Source: Verrucomicrobiia bacterium
GTDB taxonomy: Bacteria; Verrucomicrobiota; Verrucomicrobiia; CAIQCK01
Length of the DNA: 6,048 bases
NCBI GenBank assembly: GCA_026417675.1
Contig: JAOACV010000112.1
Coordinates: forward strand, 1-6,048
Reading direction: 5' to 3'
Both the position numbers and the translations under genes were made by a program. How positions within the stretch are numbered: position 1 is the stretch's first letter; each line of letters starts with the position of its first letter. This document shows, in pieces, positions 1 through 5,161 of the stretch. Under the pieces are notes generated by a model. That model worked only from the letters and a program-made list of their open reading frames with translations. It made no database searches and was not told where the DNA came from.

Positions 1-1011
1 GGCTCCGCCCAAAACCCCATCTTCGAGGAAGGCTCCAAGTTCCCGCTCGCCTATGGTGAGGGCAAAGAACAACTCACCCCCTGTGTCACCGACTGGGATG
101 GCGATGGTATCCCCGACCTGCTTGTGGGCGAACGCGAGGGCCGGTTGAGCTTTTTCAAAGGAAAGAAAACCGCTGCCGGCACCAGCGTCGCCGCCATCCA
201 AGGCAAGGCCGCCCCTACCCTGCTCGACTTCACCGAGTATATCCCCGTCGGCGGCGCGACCAACACCTTCATCCATCCGATGGTCTGCGCGTATCCCTGC
301 GATTGGAACGACGACGGACTGACCGACCTGCTCTTTGGGCGCAACGACGGCCGCGTGCTTATTGCCCTCAACACCGGCAGCAAGACCAAGCCCGTCATCG
401 GCAAGCCCGCTTTCATCACCGGGCTGGACACCGAGAAAGACAGCCAGCAAGCCGTCGGCTGGGGCTACTCCTATTCACGCTGGTCCAACTCCTGTTTCCT
501 CTCCGAGGCCGTCGAATCCGATGCCGGCCCCGGCGGCGAGACGATCAAACCCAAGAGCGGCAAATATTTCCTGAAGTGGAGCTACCTCCACAATTATCCA
601 GGCTACAACATGTTTTGGGAGGCACACTCCGGTTGGGGCAACGTGGACTGGCTCAGCCGCACGTGGGAACTCGGTGGCAAATGGCTTAGCACCACCACCG
701 GGCCGCTGACCATCGGCAAAAACTATACCCTCTCCTTCTGGTATCGTGGCCAAGACATCCGTGTCAACTGGTTCCTCGGCATGGTTGAGGCGGTGGACAA
801 CCCGGCCCGTCGCGGCACTGCCACTTGGGAAGTTCACAAAGTCGAGGGCCAGGTCGCCGCCGGACCTTCCTGGCAGCAATTCACCCGCACCTTCATGATC
901 CCCGGATCCAAAGCCAGTCGCGGCGAGAGCTGGCCTTTCTACTTCTTCCTCCAAATGGTCGGCACCGGCAAAGTCTATTTCGACGACTTTCAACTCACCG
1001 GCCCGCAGTGA
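1..1011 (+). CDS. Secreted FG-GAP/VCBS-repeat protein with C-terminal jelly-roll domain, 5'-truncated
   Basis: The reading frame is open from base 1 to the TGA at 1009-1011, giving 336 visible residues; the real start lies outside the window. Two blade-like repeats each carry a DxDxDG-type calcium loop: DWDGDGIPD at residues 31-39 followed by LLVGEREGRL, and DWNDDGLTD at 101-109 followed by LLFGRNDGRV. This pattern is typical of FG-GAP/VCBS beta-propeller proteins. From about residue 185 to the end the sequence looks like a beta-sandwich of the carbohydrate-binding (CBM4/9/22-like) fold: KYFLKWSY, YTLSFWYRG, WQQFTRTFMIP and a final strand GKVYFDDFQL. Proteins of this architecture are usually exported and bind polymers or surfaces, but no signal peptide can be checked here and no catalytic residues are visible. 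A GTG at 124 is only an internal valine: the first calcium loop lies upstream of it, so it is not the start. The exact substrate is unknown. Confidence 0.85.
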   Translation, partial: GSAQNPIFEEGSKFPLAYGEGKEQLTPCVTDWDGDGIPDLLVGEREGRLSFFKGKKTAAGTSVAAIQGKAAPTLLDFTEYIPVGGATNTFIHPMVCAYPCDWNDDGLTDLLFGRNDGRVLIALNTGSKTKPVIGKPAFITGLDTEKDSQQAVGWGYSYSRWSNSCFLSEAVESDAGPGGETIKPKSGKYFLKWSYLHNYPGYNMFWEAHSGWGNVDWLSRTWELGGKWLSTTTGPLTIGKNYTLSFWYRGQDIRVNWFLGMVEAVDNPARRGTATWEVHKVEGQVAAGPSWQQFTRTFMIPGSKASRGESWPFYFFLQMVGTGKVYFDDFQLTGPQ

Positions 1012-1080
1012 CGCCGCACCCTGCCGCGAACGCCTCGTTGCACGCGAAGGCGCTCGTGCTGGTATCGCCTAGACGATGAC

Positions 1081-1326
1081 ATGAACGCTATGACCAAACG
1101 CTTGATCGGCTGGGCTGTCAGCACGCTTATGCTTCTAGCTCTCTGGCTGGTGGTGCGCCACTCGTCCTTCTACAGTTACTTTGCGCTAGCCATGCCTCTG
1201 CATTCTCCAGGCTGCTATCTTTTCCAAGAGTCGCCCATCGGAAGCTTAGTCGTGTTCTGTGTAATCCGGGCTGCTCCGCTCCATGCGTTGTTTTGGAATT
1301 TGTTCAGGGCTTCGCGCCGTTGGTAA
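1081..1326 (+). CDS. Possible small two-helix membrane protein
   Basis: This 81-residue frame ends with TAA at 1324-1326. The N-terminus is basic (TKRL), followed by a hydrophobic helix at about residues 9-25 (IGWAVSTLMLLALWLVV). A short polar stretch with SPGCY leads to a second hydrophobic segment at about 53-73 (SPIGSLVVFCVIRAA... LHALFWNLF), and the tail is basic (RASRRW). That pattern fits an inner-membrane protein with both ends in the cytoplasm. Starts at 1081 and 1090 (MTKRLIGW) are both possible, and neither has a clear Shine-Dalgarno sequence. The gene lies 69 bases after the FG-GAP gene and 22 bases before the URO-D-like gene, so co-transcription is possible. Its codons are visibly less GC-rich than those of its neighbours. 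I do not recognise the family. A chance open frame cannot be excluded, although the coherent membrane topology argues for a real gene. Confidence 0.5.
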   Translation: MNAMTKRLIGWAVSTLMLLALWLVVRHSSFYSYFALAMPLHSPGCYLFQESPIGSLVVFCVIRAAPLHALFWNLFRASRRW

Positions 1327-1348
1327 TGACTCTCGATCTCTTTCACCC

Positions 1349-2530
1349 ATGAACAGCCGCCAACGAATAGCCGCCGCGATGGAACATCGCATGACTGACC
1401 GCGTGCCGGTGATGTGCCAGCTCTCGCTCGGCCATTACTTCCTCAACACCGGTCTGCCGCCGCACCGCATCTGGTTCACCAGCGAGGGTTTCGCGGAAGC
1501 GCTGGTGACGCTCCAGCGCCGTTACCGATTCGACGGCATCCTGATTAACCTTCCCGGCCGCCCCGCCGACATCCTCGATGAGGCCGTCTCGATCCAGAAA
1601 ACCGCCAAGGGCGAACTACTGACCTGGCGCAACGGCCACACGACGCTGGTGCCGTGGGACGACAACGCCAGCCTGCTCCCCGCTGACCCCTCCAAACCGC
1701 AGCGGGCGGACTTCGACACGATTGACCCCGACAAGCTCGACGGTCTCGACGCACTGCCTGGTTACATCTGGAACACCTACCATATCCCGACACTCGCTGG
1801 CAAAGCCCGCCCCGGCCCGCTGAGCGAAATCCCCGATTATTTCTACCGCACCATTGACCTCGTCCGCGCCGCCGTCGGCGACGAAGTCTCCGTCCACGGT
1901 GAGGTCTTCTCGCCCTTCACGCACTTTTGCGAACTATTCGGCTACGAAGCTGCCTTGATCGCCCTGTTAACCGACCCGCCCAAGGCCCACGCTCTTCTCG
2001 ACCGCCTCACCGTCGCGTCGGTCTCCTGGGCGACCGCGCAGGCCCGGCGCGGTGTGGACGCGGTGCTCAACTCCTCGGCCTTCGCGGGCGGGTCGTTTAT
2101 CTCGCGGGAGATGTATCGTGAGTTTGTGACGCCCTACGAGCGCCGCCTCAGCGACGCCGTCCACGCCTGCGGCGTGCCGATTTACACCCACACCTGCGGC
2201 AAGATCGGCGACCGGCTCGACCTGATGGTGGAAACCGGCGTGGACGGCCTCGACACGCTCGACCCGCCCCCGCTCGGCAACGTCGAGTTGGCCGACGCCA
2301 AGCGCGCTATCGGCGACAAGCTCTTCATCAAGGGCAACATGAACTCGGTCGCGTTGCTGAGCTACAAAACCCGTGAGGAGGTCCTCGCCGAAGCCCGCCG
2401 ATGCTTGCGCGATGGCTCGCCCGGCGGCGGCTACATCCTCAGCACCGCCTGCTCAGTCGCGCCGCGCGTGGAACCGTGGAAGCTGCAATTGCTGGTGGAG
2501 ATAGTGGAAGAGTCGGGAGCACGTCCGTGA
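1349..2530 (+). CDS. Uroporphyrinogen decarboxylase-superfamily protein, MtaA/CmuA-like methyltransferase type
   Basis: The 393-residue protein starts at the ATG at 1349, because MNSRQRIAAAMEHRMTDRVPV matches the usual N-terminus of the family (R..AAM.H...DRVPV). An in-frame ATG at 1283 would add 22 residues that overlap the preceding gene and do not look like the family. Visible landmarks are FDGILINLPG (61-70), HGEVFSPFTHFCELFG (183-198), YTHTCGKI (279-286), DGLDTLDPPPLGN (299-311), IKGNMNS (327-333) and STACSVAP (365-372). His281, Cys283 and Cys368 form the HxC...C zinc triad seen in corrinoid methyltransferases such as MtaA and CmuA, where zinc activates the thiol acceptor. The RQAGRY-type active-site motif of true HemE is absent, so heme-pathway decarboxylase activity is unlikely. 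The probable role is cytoplasmic methyl transfer involving a corrinoid or thiol; the substrate is unknown. No strong Shine-Dalgarno sequence precedes the start. Confidence 0.88.
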   Translation: MNSRQRIAAAMEHRMTDRVPVMCQLSLGHYFLNTGLPPHRIWFTSEGFAEALVTLQRRYRFDGILINLPGRPADILDEAVSIQKTAKGELLTWRNGHTTLVPWDDNASLLPADPSKPQRADFDTIDPDKLDGLDALPGYIWNTYHIPTLAGKARPGPLSEIPDYFYRTIDLVRAAVGDEVSVHGEVFSPFTHFCELFGYEAALIALLTDPPKAHALLDRLTVASVSWATAQARRGVDAVLNSSAFAGGSFISREMYREFVTPYERRLSDAVHACGVPIYTHTCGKIGDRLDLMVETGVDGLDTLDPPPLGNVELADAKRAIGDKLFIKGNMNSVALLSYKTREEVLAEARRCLRDGSPGGGYILSTACSVAPRVEPWKLQLLVEIVEESGARP

Positions 2531-2755
2531 GTCTCTCCTCTCATTCGAGCGGTAGTTGAACTTGGGCCCGGAACGCGAGGTGAACTCGTGTCGAATCATC
2601 TTCGCTTCGTTTGAACGCCGGCGTCATCTGCTGCCATCAATGAAACGGCCGTGCTTACTACGGCGGCGCAATCCCGAAGCCAGAAACCCAAACGCGACCT
2701 TGAAAAGAAACCTTGACGAAAGGGCCACATGGCTGCGTTATAGGAGACCAAACAC
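2531..2755. other. Noncoding spacer upstream of the lipoprotein gene
   Basis: This 225-base spacer follows the URO-D-like gene. Short frames across it are low-complexity or arginine-rich and resemble no protein family. A perfect 10-base palindrome lies at 2615-2624 and a weak 5-base-pair hairpin at 2648-2664; neither is followed by a T-run, so no intrinsic terminator is evident. A promoter for the lipoprotein gene should lie here, but no convincing -35/-10 pair was found. Confidence 0.5.
2742..2746 (+). promoter_or_regulatory. Shine-Dalgarno AGGAG for the small lipoprotein
   Basis: AGGAG ends nine bases before the GTG at 2756, which is near-ideal spacing. It is the clearest ribosome binding site in the window and is the reason for choosing GTG 2756 over the in-frame ATG at 2792. 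Confidence 0.6.
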
Positions 2756-2971
2756 GTGAAGACGAACCCAGCTATCCGGAACGAGTCCCTCATGACCTCT
2801 TTCATCGTGCGCGGTCAGTCAGCGCTTGGTATCGCGCTCGCCGCGATCACGTTACTGTTGGGGGGATGTTCAGCACCACCGCCTGCTCCACCGGCCCCCG
2901 CGCCTGTCGCGCCCGCGCCGGCGCCAGTGCCGGCAGCGCCCGCCCCGCCTGCGCCTGCGCCCCCGCCATAA
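2756..2971 (+). CDS. Small Pro/Ala-rich lipoprotein
   Basis: This 71-residue product is read from GTG 2756 to TAA 2969-2971. The N-terminus carries Lys2, Arg8 and Arg19, then a hydrophobic core at about residues 23-35 (ALGIALAAITLLL), then a lipobox L-G-G-C with Cys38 as the predicted lipidated residue. The mature peptide would be 34 residues: Cys, Ser, then 32 residues made only of Pro (18), Ala (12) and Val (2). Such a chain should be extended and has no enzymatic fold; it could span periplasmic space or act as a tether. An ATG at 2792 would give a more standard 25-residue signal, but the strong ribosome binding site favours the GTG. The low-complexity, GC-rich tail leaves some risk that this is a truncated remnant of a longer Pro/Ala-rich lipoprotein. 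It is separated from its neighbours by noncoding sequence on both sides and looks monocistronic. Confidence 0.6.
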   Translation: MKTNPAIRNESLMTSFIVRGQSALGIALAAITLLLGGCSAPPPAPPAPAPVAPAPAPVPAAPAPPAPAPPP

Positions 2972-2993
2972 CCGGCGCGGGTGCTGCGGCCGC

Positions 2994-3012
2994 TGAACAT
3001 TCAACATCGAAC
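2994..3012 (+). repeat. Short imperfect tandem repeat (GAACATTCAACATCGAAC type)
   Basis: The motif RAACATT/CAACATC/GAAC is repeated imperfectly about every eight bases just after the lipoprotein gene. It resembles the low-complexity 'aacattgaacattcaac' strings that I recall from intergenic regions of some Verrucomicrobiota-like genomes. That comparison is from memory; only the short local repetition is seen directly. Confidence 0.3.
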
Positions 3013-3086
3013 GGCCGCCAGTTGCTTGGCCCCAGACGGGCGAGTGACACGGTTCTTGGCGGGTTAACTTGGAATGTTTCTCGCGC

Positions 3087-3110
3087 AGGCTGGCGAGGCA
3101 CGCCCAGCCT
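3087..3110. repeat. Inverted repeat, 7-bp stem with 10-base loop
   Basis: AGGCTGG at 3087-3093 pairs perfectly with CCAGCCT at 3104-3110. It sits in the convergent intergenic region, 57 bases beyond the stop of the minus-strand membrane-protein gene. No T-run follows on either strand, so it is not a standard intrinsic terminator. It could be a REP-like element or help protect the 3' end of a transcript. Confidence 0.35.
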
Positions 3111-3177
3111 CAAACCTCAACGCGAGGTGGTTCTTCATAGGCGCGACCCCAGCGAAATCGGCCCGCTCATTTTTTTT
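3111..3177 (+). terminator. Possible weak plus-strand terminator region (T8 run)
   Basis: Eight T's at 3170-3177 follow a four-base-pair stem (AGCG 3151-3154 with CGCT 3164-3167, nine-base loop). The stem is too short for a confident intrinsic terminator. The T-run also encodes the Lys-rich end of the minus-strand gene, so it may have no regulatory meaning. Confidence 0.15.
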
Positions 3178-3607
3178 CGTCGTTGGACTTCTTGTCGTTG
3201 AGACTGCCCACAACGGCGTTCTTTACCTTTAACGCCTCGGCCTTGACTCGCTCCAGCATTCGCCGCGCCCACACAAATTCCGTGGCAAGCAGTGCCAACC
3301 CTCCGATCAAGGCCGGGATGCCTGGCCCCGGCGTCAGCATCATGATGCCTCCCGCAATGAGCAACACCATGCCGCCCACAACGGCGAAGACGCGGGTAGC
3401 TTCCCTCGGCCGGAACATCAAGAAAGCCCCCGCGACCACCAACGAGATGCCGCCGGCTATCGCCAGAATCCAGTGCCGCTCCTTAGGAAAAAAAAGGATC
3501 CCCACGCCCGCCGCGACCAGACTGACGCTGATGACCAGAATGCTCAACCGTCTGGCCTGCTGCGGCGTCTTGATGATCACTTTTTTTGACTCAGAAGACT
3601 CTTGCAT
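3167..3607 (-). CDS. PGPGW-family small membrane protein
   Basis: The 146-residue protein has four hydrophobic segments: about 21-40, 46-65, 72-92 and 97-113. Between the last two lies PGPG (93-96) followed by IPALIGGLALLATEFVWARR, the hallmark of the PGPGW putative transmembrane family, with Ile replacing the usual Trp. The N-terminus is polar and the C-terminus is a Lys-rich cytoplasmic tail (KVKNAVVGSLNDKKSNDEKK). The family has no established biochemical function that I know of. The ATG at 3607 lies inside the upstream cobA-hemD gene (31-base overlap), and an in-frame TGA at 3614-3616 rules out an earlier start. A GTG at 3580 would give a four-base GTGA start/stop overlap, a classic sign of translational coupling. 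Only weak GAG-type ribosome binding sequences precede either start. The overlap makes co-transcription with cobA-hemD nearly certain. See the A AAA AAG heptamer entry for a third possible way of expressing this frame. Confidence 0.85.
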   Translation of the reverse strand: MQESSESKKVIIKTPQQARRLSILVISVSLVAAGVGILFFPKERHWILAIAGGISLVVAGAFLMFRPREATRVFAVVGGMVLLIAGGIMMLTPGPGIPALIGGLALLATEFVWARRMLERVKAEALKVKNAVVGSLNDKKSNDEKK

Positions 3608-5100
3608 ACTCGCTCAACAAGACCGGCAATGGTATGCGTGCCGGCTTCAATGTCCACACTTAACCCGCGTCGCATTAGCGCCGCCGACGTGATCGGCCCG
3701 ATGCTCGCCAGCCTGATCGCGGGAAACTTCTTAAGCAACGCCGCCATGTCCACCAGCTTGCAGAAGTTTTCAACGGTCGAACTGCTGGTGAAGGTAATCG
3801 CATCCGCGCCTTCGGCCCACAGGCGCGCGATGTTGCCCCCCACGTCGTCGGTCTCCAGCACGGTCCGGTAGCATTCCACTTTGTCCACAATCGCGCCGAG
3901 CTCTTCAAGACCTTGAGGCAACGCGTCGCGCGCAATGTCGGCGCGCGGGAGGAGGAACTTTTGGTTTTCAATGTCGAGCTTCCTGAACGCCTCTAAGACG
4001 GCCTCGGCAATGAACTCCGTCGGCTGCAAATCCACCTGCAAGTGCAGTTGCGCCACGCGCGCCGCCGTCGCGGGGCCGATGGCCGCGATCTTGACCCCGC
4101 CGATGGCGCGGATGTCGTGATAAATCTCGAAGAAGACGCGGAAGAAATGCTCGACGCCGTTGGGACTGGTGAACACCAGCCAATCGTATTCCCCAATGCC
4201 TTCGATGGCTTCGCGCAGGATTTTGTCCGAAGCCGGCGGCACAATTTTGATCGTGGGGATTTCCAGCACGTCCGCGCCTAGCTCGCGTAACCGCCGGCTC
4301 AGCTCGCTGGCCTGCTCGCGCGCGCGCGTCACCACAACGCGTCTGCCGAACAAGGGCTTTGTCTCGAACCAATTCAACCGCTCGCGCAGCTTGACGACCG
4401 GGCCGATGACGATCACGGCCGGCGGCTTCAGGCCTGCCTGCTCCACCCTCTGCGCGATGTTCTCCAATGTCCCCGTCACGGTTTGCTGCTGCCCCGTCGT
4501 GCCCCAGCGAATCATCGCCACGGGCGTGTCTGGGGGCGCGTGCTGGCGCAACGCATCGGCGATCTTGCCGATGTTGCCGACGCCCATCAGGACGACCTTG
4601 GTCGAATCGAACCGGGCGAGTTGCGCCCAATCAATCGCCGTCTCCGGCTTCGTCGGGTCTTCGTGGCCTGTCAGAATCGTCAGCGCCGAGGCCATGCTGC
4701 GGTGCGTTACGGGAATGCCCGCATAGGCCGGGGCCGCGACCGCTGAACTGACACCCGGCACAACTTCAAAGGGAATGCCCGCCGCCGCCAGCGCCTCGGC
4801 CTCCTCGCCGCCGCGGCCGAAGACAAACGGGTCCCCGCCCTTGAGGCGAACGATGCGCTTGCCGGCGCGGCCCTTCTCCACGAGCAACCGGTTGATTTCG
4901 TGCTGCTCCATTTCGTGGCGCGCGCCCGACTTGCCGGCGTAAACGATCTCCGCGTCCGGCGGGCATAGGCGCAGCAATTCCGGGTTCGCCAGGTAGTCGT
5001 AGACGACGACCTCGGCCTGACCGAGCAATTCCGCCCCGCGCAGGGTCAACAACCCCACGTCGCCGGGACCCGCGCCGACAAGATAGACAATGCCATTCAT
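3577..5100 (-). CDS. cobA-hemD: Fused uroporphyrinogen-III C-methyltransferase / uroporphyrinogen-III synthase
   Basis: The 507-residue bifunctional enzyme has a methyltransferase (SUMT) domain at about residues 1-245: VYLVGAGPGD (5-14), VYDYLANPELL (33-43), RLKGGDPFVFGRGGEE (85-100), PGVSSAVAAPAYAGIPVTHR (115-134), TGHE (144-147) and IRWGTTGQQQTVTGTL (197-212). It uses SAM to turn uroporphyrinogen III into precorrin-2. The HemD domain spans about 252-500: RRVVVTRAREQASELSRRL (253-271), FTSPNGVEHFF (310-320), AIGPATAARV (340-349), LPRADIARDALPQGL (384-398), ITFTSSSTVENF (435-446) and ASIGPITSAAL (465-475). It cyclises hydroxymethylbilane to uroporphyrinogen III. Both domains have normal length. 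The ATG at 5100 is well fixed: an in-frame TAA at 5110-5112 closes the frame upstream and the GAGPGD motif sits at its usual distance. No clear Shine-Dalgarno is seen. It follows hemC after 61 bases and overlaps the PGPGW gene. The product feeds heme, siroheme and cobalamin synthesis. Confidence 0.96.
   Translation of the reverse strand: MNGIVYLVGAGPGDVGLLTLRGAELLGQAEVVVYDYLANPELLRLCPPDAEIVYAGKSGARHEMEQHEINRLLVEKGRAGKRIVRLKGGDPFVFGRGGEEAEALAAAGIPFEVVPGVSSAVAAPAYAGIPVTHRSMASALTILTGHEDPTKPETAIDWAQLARFDSTKVVLMGVGNIGKIADALRQHAPPDTPVAMIRWGTTGQQQTVTGTLENIAQRVEQAGLKPPAVIVIGPVVKLRERLNWFETKPLFGRRVVVTRAREQASELSRRLRELGADVLEIPTIKIVPPASDKILREAIEGIGEYDWLVFTSPNGVEHFFRVFFEIYHDIRAIGGVKIAAIGPATAARVAQLHLQVDLQPTEFIAEAVLEAFRKLDIENQKFLLPRADIARDALPQGLEELGAIVDKVECYRTVLETDDVGGNIARLWAEGADAITFTSSSTVENFCKLVDMAALLKKFPAIRLASIGPITSAALMRRGLSVDIEAGTHTIAGLVERVCKSLLSQKK
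3580..3586 (-). promoter_or_regulatory. Candidate -1 frameshift heptamer A AAA AAG at end of cobA-hemD
   Basis: On the minus strand the last codons of cobA-hemD are CAA AAA AAG TGA. In that zero frame they contain the heptamer A AAA AAG, the slippery site known from E. coli dnaX and many IS3-family elements, with the stop codon directly after it. Slipping back one base re-reads AAA AAA and continues with GTG ATC ATC, which is exactly the frame of the downstream membrane protein. No strong downstream hairpin and only weak upstream GAG elements are visible, so use of the site is unproven. Confidence 0.35.
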
Positions 5101-5161
5101 GCAACGTGATTAGTGAAGAATGATGCCTGAGCAGTGACAAGCCGCAAATGACGGATTCGAT

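Noticed and set aside
1031..1070. Two mutually exclusive short hairpins (CGCCT / AGGCG / CGCCT) after the FG-GAP gene, attenuator-like
   Set aside because: The stems are only five base pairs, with one bulged extension, and no T-run follows. Such pairings are expected by chance at this GC content.
1349..2530. Calling this gene hemE because of the URO-D fold and the nearby heme genes
   Set aside because: The HemE active-site arginine motif is absent, the MtaA/CmuA zinc triad is present, and the gene lies on the opposite strand from the hem operon.
2713..2743. Promoter-like TTGACG (2713-2718) and TATAGG or TTATAG near 2738-2744
   Set aside because: The spacer would be 19-20 bases, and transcription would start after the Shine-Dalgarno sequence at 2742-2746. 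The site therefore conflicts with the much better translation signal.
2713..3201. Plus-strand 162-residue open frame across the lipoprotein gene
   Set aside because: Its sequence is Arg/Ala/Cys-rich low complexity with no family features. It overlaps the lipoprotein out of frame and runs into the 3' end of the minus-strand membrane gene.
3183..3692. Plus-strand 169-residue open frame opposite the PGPGW gene
   Set aside because: It is an antisense shadow of a frame with clear membrane topology and a family motif; its own translation shows no domain.
3968..4726. Several long frames on both strands inside cobA-hemD
   Set aside because: They are GC-rich shadow frames: the CobA and HemD motifs are continuous in the 3577-5100 frame, and the alternatives are Arg-rich with no motifs.
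3577..5100. CobA-HemD fusion as an assembly artefact
   Set aside because: Both domains are full length in one uninterrupted frame with a short natural linker, and this fusion is known from several bacterial groups.
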